Shown in pieces: positions 23,066-33,803 of a DNA stretch of 64,000 bases. Positions within the stretch are counted from its first letter, which is position 1, and the number at the start of each line of letters is the position of its first letter. The stretch spans positions 224,028,434 to 224,092,433 of the forward strand of contig JALIGW010000001.1 of the NCBI GenBank assembly GCA_023053685.1, in the 5' to 3' direction. Source of the DNA: Diadophis punctatus similis (lineage: Eukaryota > Chordata > Lepidosauria > Squamata > Dipsadidae). Under the pieces are notes generated by a model. The model searched no databases. It had not been told where the DNA came from and saw nothing but the letters and a program-made list of their open reading frames with translations. The position numbers and the translations under genes were made by a program.

Positions 23066-23568
23066 GGAAACTCCCATCCCGGGCAAAGGGAGGGGAGAAG
23101 AGCAGATGGGTAGCGGTAGAGCCCCCCTAACACCCCAGAAGAAGCTCTGGGGTGCGAAGGGTGAGGGCTCCCTTGAAGTCTGTCATTAGCTCCGGACCTG
23201 GAATGCCTCCACTTTTTTTAGCGGAGCAAGAAGCCGCAACCATCTCTGCTGGTAACAAATGGTTTTATTACTTTATTACTCTAAACAATGTAGCAGACGG
23301 AACATACCAGGAGATTCTAACAGCAAGTATCTTTACTTAATTCCGGTGTTGTTTTTTGGATTTTTTGGGAGGCAACAAAGTAGCTAAAGATGGCGTTTGG
23401 AATTTCAAAGGGTGTGGAGAAGGCGGAAGCTACTGAAAACTAGTGAGAGTTCCGTTTCCTAACAGCAGCCTGTAAGAAATCTCTTTTATTTCCTATTTTT
23501 TACTTTTTACTTTGATGGACTTTGCTTTTGGTTTTTTAATAAATACATAAGAATTAAAACAAGTCAAG

Positions 23569-24457
23569 ATGTCTTTAAAATTGGCAAGGACTGCTCCTTT
23601 TTAAAGAATAGAAAAAGTTGAAAATCTCTCTCTGCAAGACTTTGCCCCCCCAACACAGATTTGTACGTTTGAGACGTGGCAACAATCCATGAAAGAAATG
23701 CAAAAGGAGATTGCTTTAGCAGTCAATAAAAAGATTAAAGAAATCAATGGAAAAATTACTGAAATTAATGGAAAAATACAAGCTGTCTCAGAGGTTTCAT
23801 CTCAGACTCAACAAACTAAAGATAATGTGGAAACTGTACTTAAAACTGTGGTATCTAATATGGATTTATTGAAACAGGATGTTGTTGAAATTAAACAGAC
23901 CACGATGATTTTGGGTGAAAAAGTAATGGAGATGCAGAAAAAAATTGAAGTAACTGAGGCAGAACTAACGATGGTTCAATATAAAGATATGGAATTTGCT
24001 TTACATTTGCGTGGTATAAAAGAAAACGCACATGAAGTTTTAAAGGATAAGATTGTGGATGTATTGGGGCAGTTTTTGGGGGAGACAAAAGTGGAATTGG
24101 GAGGTCAGATTGAAAAAATATACTGTGTCAATTCTTGGTTTGCAAAAAAAATCACTTGCCAAGAGACATTGTAATATATTTTACTACAAAAGCATTGCGA
24201 AATCGCATCTTACAGGCAACTTATAAAAATAAGCTGAAGGTGGAAGAACATGAAGTTTTGATATTTAAGGAAATTCCTTCCAAAATACTTAAAGCACGTA
24301 AAGATTATACTTTTCTGGTGGAAGAGTTGAAATTGCAACAGATGAAATACACATGGGCTATCCCGTCTGGACTATCGGTTTACTGCAAGGCAGAAAGATA
24401 TAGACTTAATACGATTGCCAAAGCAAAGGATTTTCTTGCCAACGTATTAAAGGAGGG
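23569..24457 (+). pseudogene. L1-type ORF1p of copy C, frameshifted and 3'-truncated
   Basis: Starts at ATGTCTTTAAAATTGGC. An early stop is near 23607 and a frameshift near 24150. A long coiled coil (KKIKEINGKITEINGKIQ) is followed by the RRM-like FALHLRGIKEN and the C-terminal NHLPRDIVIYFTTKALRNR segment. It ends at FLANVLKEG, near the point where the family-specific acidic tail would begin. Confidence 0.8.
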
Positions 24458-25003
24458 GGAAACAACGCCCGCCCGCCTCTCATTCTTTTAAATGCTAAGG
24501 CAAGAGGCGGGCGGGCGGGTGACGCGGGCAGGGGCCTGCCGCCGATGCCGCCACTTCTGGCATCCCTGCGGCTCTCGGCCCGCTCGCCGGGCGCCTCTGC
24601 TCCGTGGTCCCTCCCGCGCACACAGCGTCTCCATCCTTGAACAGGATGAGGGCTCCCCGGTGCAGCCACAGCGACCGGGGAGACTTTGCACATGCAGCAC
24701 CTTGTGCGAAGGACATGCCAGAGCGTCAATAGCAGCCACCGCGGCGGTAGCGCTCTCTCTCTCCTTCCCTCCCATGCGCCGCAGCCTTCCCAGCAGGCTG
24801 CCGGACAAGCCCGAGGAGACCGAGACGCAGGGCGGTGTCAGGGCTCTGGGGCTCCTTCGGCCGCTTGGCTGGAGAACGGCGGGGATGCGGCTGCAGCCTT
24901 TTTTGAGCTCCCCCCGGCTCGGAAGTTTTAGTACCCGCCGTATAAGACAACCCCCGACTTTTGAGAAGATTTTCAAGGGGTAAAAAGTCGTCTTATACGC
25001 CGG
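24458..25003. repeat. GC-rich repeat ending in a MITE-like terminus
   Basis: Contains an inverted repeat near its left end (CGCCCGCCTCTC / AGGCGGGCGGGCG). Its right end has a palindrome CGCCGTATAAGACAACCCCC ... GTCTTATACGCCGGAACGTA flanked by TA, typical of a Tc1/mariner-type MITE. The left terminus is not recognisable. The open frames on both strands (up to 186 codons) have no homology I recognise. Confidence 0.5.
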
Positions 25004-25437
25004 AACGTATGGTATACAGATTCTAAATATGCCTATGGTATTTTGCATACATTTGGGAAGATTTGGATGGAACAGGGTTTGATAACAAGCAAGGGAAAGG
25101 AGCTAAAACAAGTAGAGCTTATTAAATCTGTATTAAGGGCAGCTGAGAGACCAGAGAGGCTGGCTGTTGTACATGTAGAAGTACACAAAAGAGGCTCCTC
25201 AAAGTTGATTTTAGGAAAGCGGCAAAAGAGATAATGGTAATAATTCCTACTCATGAATGGGATGTTAAGCCTAAATTCACGAGGGAGGAAGAAAGCCAAA
25301 TGATTAAAGATGGTGTGGAAGAAATAAATGGGAAATGGATGATAAGGAATGGATTGCAAATGGTGAATAAACCTATTATGAGAAACATTATTGAACGGGT
25401 GCATGAAGGGACCCATTGGGAAAATATTGAGGACTGT
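25004..25437 (+). pseudogene. ERV pol: RNase H end and integrase N-terminus
   Basis: Resumes the ERV pol broken at 22965 with YTDSKYAYGILHTFG of RNase H, followed by basic linker sequence and the start of integrase with a His-rich zinc-binding region (near IIERVHEGTHW). A frameshift is near 25230. The integrase core is absent; unrelated DNA starts at about 25438. Confidence 0.75.
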
Positions 25438-25860
25438 TAAAAGAACAGTATCTTTTAACAGTCCTCAATGTTTTCGTCTAAAGAATAACAGTATAAAACT
25501 GTATAAAATTAACAGTATAAAAGGTTAAGCTTTCAGAAAATGCCCACTTTGGGAAGCTTTAGGCAAAAGCGAAGGAAAAGTGTCAAATGCGAGCTTCTTA
25601 TTATTTTCAAGCGAAGGGACAGGGAAAGACAATTGTCAGGTTTTCAGTTTTTCCAGGCAAGCAGGCAGTTGACTAAGCAGCTTCCAACGGGATACAGGAA
25701 GAGAAAGAGGAGGCACAAAGAAACTTTCAGGACTTGCTAAGTACAACACACTTCCACTGGGTGCGTTGCTAGAAACCAAGACTTTTGGGGAGAAACCGGG
25801 ACTTATTCCTCAGCTGAATCCTTAGCCTGGATGGGGCGAGAGTCAGGGGGGGCATACTCA

Positions 25861-26007
25861 CTGGTTCGTGCGGGGCTCATTCAGTGGGATGGCCACCTCC
25901 TCTTCTTCATACTCGGGCCCATCAAAAGAGTCGCATTCATCCACTGTGCTCAGTCCCCCGGCCGGAAGCGGCGGCTGCGGAGGCGGTGGCAGAGGAGGGA
26001 AGCTCCC
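25861..26007 (-). pseudogene. RASA1: Captured RASA1 exon 1 fragment
   Basis: RASA1 is the Ras GTPase-activating protein p120RasGAP. On the minus strand 49 residues read GSFPPLPPPPQPPLPAGG, then LSTVDECDSFDGPEYEEEEV and AIPLNEPRTNQ. This closely follows the Pro-rich and acidic segment just before the first SH2 domain of vertebrate RASA1, as I know that protein. Directly after it comes GTGAGTATG, a splice-donor-like border where the first RASA1 exon would end, so the source was probably genomic DNA and not mRNA. No SH2 domain follows. The frame stays open upstream to 26292 but I do not recognise that part. Confidence 0.7.
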
Positions 26008-26320
26008 GGCAGTATTGACGACAATGCCACCGCCGCCCTCCACAGGGACAGGCCTGGAAACCATTGCGAGCGAGCCCAGGGTCTTCTCCCACCTTGGGCT
26101 CATTAAAGGTGGGGAAGGGGTGGGAGAAGCCGGATGGCAGCAGCCGAGGCTGGAGGCCTCGGGAGCTTGGCAGTGGCCGGAGAAGAGGGGAGACATTGCC
26201 CACCCACAACGCACCCCCCCACAGCGGGAGCAGCAAGACCGCAGCAGCGGTTCTTCTAGGAGGCTCCGTCCGGCCTGAATGCTTCTCCCCATTCGATGAT
26301 CCTAGGCTCCTGCCACCTGT

Positions 26321-26566
26321 TCCCCCTCCCCTCAGCAGCTCGAGAAGCCTCGAACGTGCGAAAATGCCTGGGATCATCACCGTGTGTTCGTGGCTTCTCG
26401 GACTGTTGAAGGGAGGGGAACTGAGATAGGTCCTGCTGCCCATTCCCCCTCCCCTCACCAGCTCGAGAAGCCTCAAATGTGCAAAAATGCCTAGGATCAT
26501 CACCACAGTACATGGCTTATCGGACTGCTGAAGGGAGGGGAATGGAGATAGCTCCTGCCGCCCGTT
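26321..26566 (+). repeat. Tandem duplication, two 123-bp units
   Basis: Two units start TCCCCCTCCCCTCA at 26321 and 26444 and share CTCGAGAAGCCTC, AAAATGCCT and GAAGGGAGGGGAA. Point differences show the duplication is not recent. Confidence 0.8.
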
Positions 26567-26823
26567 CTTTCAGCGTCTCACGCGCTCCCTCAGCCATCCT
26601 CCCCTGCTTGGACTCGCTGTGGGATAGGAAGGCAGCGCATGCGCAGTGCCGGAAGCTCGGCTTCTGGGCATGCGCAAAAGAAAATTTTTAAAAAAAAATT
26701 AAATTTTTTTTAAAAAATGGCGGCGCCCAGGCATTGGCAACGGACCGCACCGGTACTGTGACATCACCAGCGGGCCACTACCAGTGCTATAGAGTGGACC
26801 GCACTGGTAGGAACCCACCACTG

Positions 26824-27946
26824 CAACAGTTGTGTTTCCATACTGAACTTGAACAACGATTTTACCAAATACATACATCACTGACACTGATTGAGCCGGA
26901 ATTTGAGGCTGGAATTTGTATAAGATCTACCTTTAGTGATGGAATACCACTTGGTAAATATCCAAAGTGTAACCGTACATATGAAGTAGCTGTTCCTTTT
27001 AGAGATGTGTCCAACAGGATGGAAGCTATACATAACCAATGTTATGAAAAATATGGCAACTATACACCTTCCTATAAGAAGTTTAGAATTTTAGAGGAAG
27101 GATTGATTTTACCATATAGGGAAATAAAAGCCCCATCTAAGCTTATGTTTTTATGTGGCAATATAGCATTCTCAGGTTTACCTTTTTCGTGGAAAGGTAG
27201 ATGTACTGTGGGATATTTGAAAGCACCACTTAGGTACGCATGACATGTAAGAGAAGAGCCTGTGAAGAAGGAGGGAAATATTGTTCTCGACCTAATGAAA
27301 GTGGCTTTGAATAGTTCATCCTCTTGTGTGAATGGAGAGACAACAGTCTCGGATATTATGTCTACATGTTTTGTGGGTGTACCAGTTCCTGGAAATTTTT
27401 TATTTGAAGAAGCAAAGACCATTATAGAACCTAACAATTATAATCTATCAAAGGTGATTACTTTGTTTGGTCACCCGATTAAGCCCAATAAATGAACCAA
27501 TCAGAAGAAACTGGTAATTGAAGTAAAGAACATTTTTCCAGCTTATGATTGTGTAGTATACAAAAAAACCAGAAAAGATGTTGGTTATATATACACCTGT
27601 GCCTACTGAGCATGTGTTTGCTTGCACTGAGACTGAAGAGGTGGATGCATTAGGACAGGTGTTATATTTACCTAAAGGATGGTTTTTGTTTTGTGGCTTA
27701 TACGCTTATGCATTTATTCCCGCACACGCAGTGGGAGGGCCATGTACTATTGGACGCCTGACCACATTTATGGGAGTAACACATTTTAAGAATATTAATC
27801 AAGAAACACAGTTTTATTATGAAATGATGAATGCTACACTGTATCATAGTAACCGCATACCAGTAAAGAAGACCACAATTGCAAAGGATAGTGTAAAAGA
27901 CGTTACAGGTGATACACATGAACCTGAACATGAAGAACCACCTAAG
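26824..27946 (+). pseudogene. ERV env surface-subunit region, decayed
   Basis: An envelope-like surface domain in three open segments (to 27243, 27262-27495 and 27578-27946), separated by stops or frameshifts. It has several Cys and N-glycosylation sequons. Assignment rests on position, between pol and a clear transmembrane subunit, and not on a strong motif. The 5' end is lost in the preceding repeat. It is interrupted at 27946 by half-L1 copy B. Only the visible, broken state is described. Confidence 0.6.
27933..27946 (+). repeat. Target-site duplication of copy B, left
   Basis: AAGAACCACCTAAG is repeated exactly at 30755-30768, bracketing the insertion. Confidence 0.9.
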
Positions 27947-28012
27947 GACTTCCGGTTCTGGTTCGCTGCATCGCGGACGCTCCCCGTTGAGCGCCTTTTC
28001 ATTTCCCCGTTA

Positions 28013-28041
28013 AAGCCGCCAGAACAGCTGTCTGGCGGCTT
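28013..28041 (+). promoter_or_regulatory. Conserved 5' UTR hairpin, copy B
   Basis: Stem AAGCCGCCAGA / TCTGGCGGCTT with a 7-base loop, identical to copy A. Confidence 0.7.
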
Positions 28042-28637
28042 GAAAGTCTCTGCCCCGGGCAAAGGGGAGAGATGAGAGCCGGACAGGTGGGGTAGAGCCC
28101 CCCCTAGTGCCCCAGGTGTCAGTCAGGGGCGCGAAAGGTGAGGGCTCCCCAGCCAGCCTGTCTCTTGCTCCGGGGACTTGGAAACCTCCGCTTTTGCGGA
28201 GCAAGATGCCATGACCACCGCTGCTTCGTGAATGGGATTACAACTACTTAATTGATTAAACAAGCAGACAGAGAGAGACAGGATTTTTAAAGGGCAAGTA
28301 CAGAATTTTTTTTTCTTTCAACTGCACTGCTGACTTTCACTTCGGAAGAAACTAAGTAACAGTTAATAGGCTACAACATGACGATCGGAGAAAGTGGGAG
28401 GAGAAGTGAAAGTAACTTTCGTTTCCCTAGCGGCTTTTTTTCTTATGGAAATTTTTGATTTTGAAAGTTGGCCTTACTCTCTCTGTCTCCTGATTTTGGA
28501 TTAAATAATAACTGACAATTTTTTTAAAAAAATAAAAGTCTAGCTGGCTTTGGAATTTAAAAGAATTTTAAAAGAAATTTAAAAGAATTTTAACTAGAGG
28601 CTTGGCTTTTTCTTTGTTCTCCACTGGAAATACTAAA

Positions 28638-29759
28638 ATGGCTTCAAAATTTGGAAAGACTGTTTTGAATAAAAGAATGGACTATTCATCTGGTTATATT
28701 TCTAAAATGCAACTTACCACTGAGTTAACACCCCCAAAGTCTTTAACACCTGAAAATTTAATAAGTACCTTAAAGAACATGAAAGATGAACTTACTGCTG
28801 AATTTAACCAAAAAATCATTGAAATAGATAATAAAATGCAGGCTGCTTTAAAGAATATTGACCAACAAATTAGAAATGATGTGTTGGAGGTATGCAAAGG
28901 TCTAGCAACAAATATTGAAGTTTTGGCAAACCGCATTGAAGAAAATAAACAAGTTTTGACAACTTCAGTAGAATACATAGATAAAATACAAAATGACATT
29001 GCAAATTTTGAAACAGAGGTGTTAATGACGCAATTCAGATCCATGGAATTTGCCATAAGGGTCAGGGGGTTGAAAGAGGGATTATATGAAGATTTGAAAG
29101 GAAGGATGGTGGAAGCTTTGGAGCAGGTGTCTGGACTGTCTAAAGAAGAATTAGCCAGGCAAATTGATAAAATATATAGAATCAACTCCTGGTATGCAAA
29201 ACAAAAACACCTACCAAGGGATATTGTAATATACTTTACTACAAGAGCCTTACGGAATAGGATTATACAGGCGACGTTTAAGAATAACCTTCAGGTGAAT
29301 GGCCAGGAACTAATGATATGGAAAGAAATTCCCTCTAAAATGCTCAAAGCCAGAAAAGATTATACCTTTCTGATTGATGAATTCAAAAGGTTAAACTTAC
29401 AGTACAAATGGGAAGCACCAACAGGAGTCGCAGTGAAATTTCTGGGAAAAAGATATTGGCTTAATACAACAAAGAAAGCTACTGAATTTTATGCCAACGT
29501 CTTAAAGGCTGATATATCCAAGATTCCAGAGGAAAGATGTATGAAAACAAAAGAGGAGGAGGAGGGAAAGCCATCCCTTCCTGTTCAAATCGAAACAGAT
29601 TTACAGAATTCAAGTGATTGGCAGAGCCAGACAGATGTCTACAGTGTGGAAAAGGAGATGGAAGATCGGGGTCAGATGGGAGGCGAGCTGACAAATACAA
29701 AATTATCAAGTTACAAAAAGATGCAACCATCATCAAGATACAACAAGATGCAGCGTTGA
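28638..29759 (+). CDS. Intact L1-type ORF1p of half-L1-like copy B (373 aa)
   Basis: An uninterrupted RNA-binding ORF1p. The start at 28638 (MASKFGKTVLNKRMDYS) aligns with the ATG of copy A; an earlier in-frame ATG at 28602 is less likely. Domains are a Lys/Glu/Gln-rich coiled coil (about residues 40-145), the RRM-like core with FAIRVRGLKEG (about 150-160), the C-terminal domain with KHLPRDIVIYFTTRALRNR (about 200), and an acidic/polar tail (KEEEEGKPSLPV...) shared with copy A only. It could bind its own RNA; reverse transcriptase would have to come from an autonomous L1. An intact frame in a noncoding setting suggests recent activity. Confidence 0.85.
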   Translation: MASKFGKTVLNKRMDYSSGYISKMQLTTELTPPKSLTPENLISTLKNMKDELTAEFNQKIIEIDNKMQAALKNIDQQIRNDVLEVCKGLATNIEVLANRIEENKQVLTTSVEYIDKIQNDIANFETEVLMTQFRSMEFAIRVRGLKEGLYEDLKGRMVEALEQVSGLSKEELARQIDKIYRINSWYAKQKHLPRDIVIYFTTRALRNRIIQATFKNNLQVNGQELMIWKEIPSKMLKARKDYTFLIDEFKRLNLQYKWEAPTGVAVKFLGKRYWLNTTKKATEFYANVLKADISKIPEERCMKTKEEEEGKPSLPVQIETDLQNSSDWQSQTDVYSVEKEMEDRGQMGGELTNTKLSSYKKMQPSSRYNKMQR

Positions 29760-30193
29760 AGTTTATTGAACAGATGGTTGCTAATATGACTGTACTTTTC
29801 TTTTTCCCTTCTTTCCTTAATTTTCTTTCTTTACTTCTTGCATTCTTTTCTTCTTTGGTTTTTTTGTTTTTAAGCTATTATTATTACTTTTTAAAGATTT
29901 AGAATTTTTTTTTGAAGCTAATAATTTGATATATAGTATTATTATGCTATTAATATAGTGGTTGATTTCATGATGAAGTTTAAGATTTTTGTATTTTCTA
30001 TTTAGTTATTATTGGTGTAATATTTATTTAAGTTTTATTTAATTTTGAGAAAGAGCTGGAATTTTTATCTAAAATTATTAAGTTATAAAATATCATAATT
30101 TGTTTGGAAAGAAGGCTTATTCAAAGTTTGGAGTTAGTGCTGAATTTACAGGATAGATTGTATTCCCTTTTTCTTCTCTTTTCTTTTTTTTAG

Positions 30194-30317
<124 letters not shown>

Positions 30318-30727
30318 CATTATTAATAATATTTTTTAGAGATTTAGAATTTCTCTGAAGTTAATAATCTGATATATAGTAATGTTATGCTATTTATATA
30401 GTGGTTGACTTTATGATGAAGTTTAAGGGTTTTGTATTTAACACTTGATTATTGCCTATGTAATATTTATTTAAGTTTTATTTAATAGTGAAGAAATGCT
30501 TTGCAGGATAGATGACGGAAAGGAGGAGGAAGGAATTTTTATGTGTACAATTCGGAGTTGAAATTTTTAAACAATAAGGTGGGAAAAAAAATTTTTTAAC
30601 TTAATTTAAATTTATCTTACTGATATTATACCCTTTATTCTCTCTGGGAAGTCTGGGGGGGAGGGGGGTGGGTTAGGGTTAGGGGGGTAGGGGGGGAGAA
30701 AAATAAAAAATGTTTGTACTTTGTACT

Positions 30728-30733
30728 AATAAA
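30728..30733 (+). terminator. Polyadenylation signal of half-L1 copy B
   Basis: AATAAA within TTGTACTAATAAAACTTTTT, followed by the A-rich tail and the target duplication. Confidence 0.75.
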
Positions 30734-30754
30734 ACTTTTTGAATTTAAAAAAAA

Positions 30755-30768
30755 AAGAACCACCTAAG
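30755..30768 (+). repeat. Target-site duplication of copy B, right
   Basis: Exact copy of 27933-27946; ERV env resumes here. Confidence 0.9.
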
Positions 30769-31561
30769 AAAGGGGGTGAACCTCACCTATTCATACAGGA
30801 TTCGCGTATCATATCTATACAATGGCCTATATCTCCAGTGCAGTATAACATAACTGGACATATTGCCAGTGGGAGTTATAGGGGCAAAAGGTCCATACAG
30901 ATTGATGCAGGATATAGTGATGAGGTGGTGATATTATCTAAAGTAGAAGCTGGACTTCTAGGCATATTTCCTTGGTTTGCTACACAATATAATAATAAGC
31001 AGATAGGACATCTTGCTTGTGCTTTAGCAAAAAGTATTAATGAAACTTCGTCTGCCATAGCAGCCCTGGCTGATGAGATGGGAGAGATAAGAAAGTCTTT
31101 ATTGCAGAACTTTGTTGCTATTGATTATATATTATTAAGGATGGGCCATGGTTGTGAGGAATTCCAAGGATTGTTGCTTTGCTATAGAAGATAAATCACG
31201 ATTTATTGAATCTAAACTACAAGCCTTACATATTATTGCTACCCACCTACAACATGAAACTGAGAATTCTGTGTTTAAAGGGTTATGGAGTGTATTGACG
31301 TCTTGGATGCCAAGTTTTGCCTGGTTGAAGGACCTATTTTTAGGCATTATATTCATTATAGTCATAAGCCTTATATCTTGTATCTGTGTTAGATATATGC
31401 CTATCTGTATCAAATGCTGTAAGTGCTGTTATAAGAAGAGTAAAGCGAAAAAGTTTGGGCAAAGGACCCTAAATAAGCAGGAAGTACGTATAATGTTGCA
31501 GGAGATACAGGAACAATTACAAGAATTAAAATCCGATATAATTGGAGAGGAGGGATTGTGA
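30769..31561 (+). pseudogene. ERV env transmembrane-subunit region, frameshifted
   Basis: Encodes a transmembrane subunit in two overlapping open segments (to 31194 and from 31148). A CX6CC-type cysteine cluster, typical of gamma-type envelopes, falls at the frameshift near 31155-31185. Downstream are a hydrophobic membrane segment (about 31330-31400) and a Cys/Lys-rich cytoplasmic tail. The stop overlaps the start of the 3' LTR. The frameshift makes this copy defective. Confidence 0.75.
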
Positions 31562-32099
31562 GAAAAATGAATTTATTCTTGTTAAAGACATGTAATGAAA
31601 GCCATAGCTCAACCATTTTTAATCCATTTCTAATGACAAATCATATTGTGTAACAATATGTATTTTTTGTATGTCAGCTATTCTTTCACTGTCCTTACCT
31701 AGGATGTTTGTATCAAAATTATGCTAAGGGAAGCTGGGAATGTACAAGGGGAAGTGTTTACAGGATATGAGCTTACAAAGGATGAGCTGGGAAAGTACAC
31801 GTTAACCCAGAGAGAGGAAGTGTGCAGATGTCAGCATGATGGATTATTTCTAGGGTTTTTCCAGGCTAGAAAACCCAAAGTAAGGTGTTTAATGTGTTAT
31901 GTGAGGGGGAGGAGTAAGGTGGAGCCATGTTCTGAATTTAAACCTTGTACCTGAAAACAAGTCTTACCTCCTCCTTTTGCTCCAGAATTGTATCTTCTGG
32001 TGAGGGGAGGTCGTTTGCGCAAAGTATTTTATTATTTTATTAAACTGATTTTTATTGTTCATCTGGACTCCTGTCACTGTTTTTTAAATATTTCTCCCA
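31557..32099 (+). repeat. ERV 3' LTR (candidate)
   Basis: A 543-bp span from TGTGAGAAAAATG, just after the purine-rich GGAGAGGAGGG, to ATTTCTCCCA. Its last 41 bases match the U5 remnant at 18049-18089. The start is inferred from the polypurine tract and the TG...CA rule; no complete partner LTR is present to confirm it. Confidence 0.6.
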
Positions 32100-32799
32100 C
32101 GGCTTATTTTAGCACATGTGCTGAAAGCCCGATTGGGCTTAATATTGGGACATATCATATTTTAGGGGAAACATGGTACAAATAAAAGAAATAAGAACAG
32201 AGAATATTTCTGGAATCTCTAAGTGTAACAACACACTGCATTAAGCACAGTCTGAGTAGAACATGAGCTCAGCCCTGTGGCTAAAGCAGAAGAGGCTGAA
32301 ACCTGGAAAAAGAGCTCTTCAGCCAGCTTCATTTCCAACAGGTAACAAGCAGCTACAAAGTACAATATGGAAATTATTCTTGTTTCCTTCTATTGGAGGA
32401 AAAAGAACCTACATTGAAGCCAATCTTCACAAGAATGAAATAATTAAAAGAACTGTGAAACCATAAAGCTGTAAAGGAGAGGCCTGAAATGTTAATGTTG
32501 CAGCTTATTCAGTACAACAATTTTCTCAACAAGACTAGAAAATGAGCCCTTTATCAATTCAGTGCTGAAGCAGAGAAAATATTCTCCCAGGAATTGTCTC
32601 CAAGTCACACCACTGGGAGGAATTCCTTTCCCTTCTCAATCCACTCCTGTTATTTGAAATGAAAAATGAGATACAGTTTGAATTGACATCTCAGATAAAA
32701 CTATATGGTCAATCATTTTTTAACAAATGACTAATTTCAAAATGATGTTTTAAGGGAGGAGCTTAAGTTTCCAATTATTACAGAAGCACCTTTTTATGT
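32100..32799. other. Intron DNA, nothing recognised
   Basis: No gene, splice-paired exon or repeat family is recognised. The short open frame at 32263-32466 has no recognisable homology. Confidence 0.4.
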
Positions 32800-32807
32800 T
32801 ATCTGCC

Positions 32808-33255
32808 CAGGGGTGGGTTCCAACTTACCTTGCTGCCGGTTCACTCCCTCCCATGCCGCGTGGGCACGCCTCATGGGAGCGCGCACGCTTTGTGCGTGCA
32901 TGCGCAATAGCAAAAACATTGAAAAAAAATTAAGAAAAAAAAAGCAAAGCCAAAAAGAGATGGCGTCCGCATGCACAGTGCCGGAAGTTGGCTTCTGAGC
33001 ATGCTCAGAAGAAAATAAAAAATTGAAAAAAATAAAAAAGCCGAAAAAAGATGGCGAGCGCATGCACAGTACAGTGCTGCAAGTCGGCTTCTAAGCATGC
33101 TCAGAAGGAAAAAAATTCAAAAAATTCAAAAAAAAATATGGCAGCCCCCACGGACCGGCACCGACCGATCCGGTTCGGTGATGTCATCATGATATCACCA
33201 GTGGGCCGCTACCAGTTCAGGCAAACTGGTCCAAACCGGCAGGAACCCACCCCTG
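32808..33255. mobile_element. hAT-type MITE, 448 bp
   Basis: Termini CAGGGGTGGGTTCC and GGAACCCACCCCTG are perfect inverted repeats flanked by an exact 8-bp duplication TATCTGCC (32800-32807, 33256-33263). The interior contains repeated ATGGCG...GCATGC...GGCTTCT modules alternating with A-rich runs. Its right half matches the right end of the RASA1-bearing element at 26823. No transposase is encoded. Confidence 0.92.
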
Positions 33256-33318
33256 TATCTGCCATGTAAGAGGGAAAGTTTTACACGCAATGAAACTTTC
33301 AAATGGAATATTTGAGAG

Positions 33319-33802
33319 TGTTGAATTAGCTCTGTTAGGTCTCTGACCATAACTGATTGGATAGATAATATATGTCTAGCTTTTAACAGCTATAAGTCTG
33401 TTTAGCTTAGGTGTTGCAGACTGCCACAAGAGGGAGCTAGAGTTCACAGCTTATTTCTCTGGGAGTCCCTCTCTGTCTTTGGTCTCTGCTACTCAGTGTG
33501 TGTTCTCTGCTACTCATTAGAGCAAGGCCTAGAGTATGTATGCTCTGCATTTCTCTCTGTGTTGTAGTTATGTATTATAGCTAAAATGTACTTGTACTTG
33601 ATAGTACTTGGATTGTTATTCTGACTATTAAGTGTATGACTTTGGACTGTTTATAGGAAAATGCTATTTCTTAAAGTAAACTTTTAACTCAAGTTAGTGT
33701 ATCTGTGTGTGGCTGAGTACTTATTCACAACTGATCTCAATCTAAACGTTTCTATATGCACAACCTTGGTAACACAAGGAATACTCTGCTAATACATTAA
33801 CA
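33319..33802 (+). repeat. 5' LTR of Copia 2
   Basis: 484 bp with ends TGTTGAATTAG and ATTAACA. It is followed after one base by the primer-binding site. No second LTR is available for comparison, so the left end is inferred. Confidence 0.65.
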
Positions 33803-33803
33803 C

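Larger units (their letters stand above)
22966..24457 (+). mobile_element. Half-L1-like element, copy C, 3' end missing
   Basis: The 5' UTR shares with copies A and B the GCCGCCAG hairpin, CCCGGGCAAAGG, GTAGAGCCCCCC, GTGAGGGCTCCC and GCGGAGCAAGA blocks. An L1 ORF1 follows and stops abruptly at 24457, where unrelated GC-rich sequence begins. Because the 3' part is missing, this copy alone cannot show whether it had an ORF2. It is inserted in the RNase H region of the ERV. Confidence 0.75.
25438..26823 (-). mobile_element. hAT-like nonautonomous element carrying a host-gene fragment
   Basis: The right terminus GGTAGGAACCCACCACTG (ending 26823) and the preceding block (GACATCACCAGCGGGCCACT, GCATGCGCAGTGCCGGAAG) match the complete hAT MITE at 32808-33255. 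The left terminus is not recognised; nor is an 8-bp duplication matching CAACAGTT at the right flank. Inside lie about 1 kb of GC-rich sequence, an exon-like fragment resembling RASA1 and a 123-bp tandem duplication. The whole block lies between ERV pol and env. Confidence 0.55.

Noticed and set aside
24488..25048. 186-codon minus-strand frame and a 163-codon plus-strand frame
   Set aside because: Overlap each other in GC-rich repeat sequence ending in a MITE terminus; no homology.
25858..26292. A complete new gene of 144 codons
   Set aside because: Only the last 49 codons resemble a known protein (RASA1), and the stop lies just past a splice-donor-like site; better read as a captured exon fragment.
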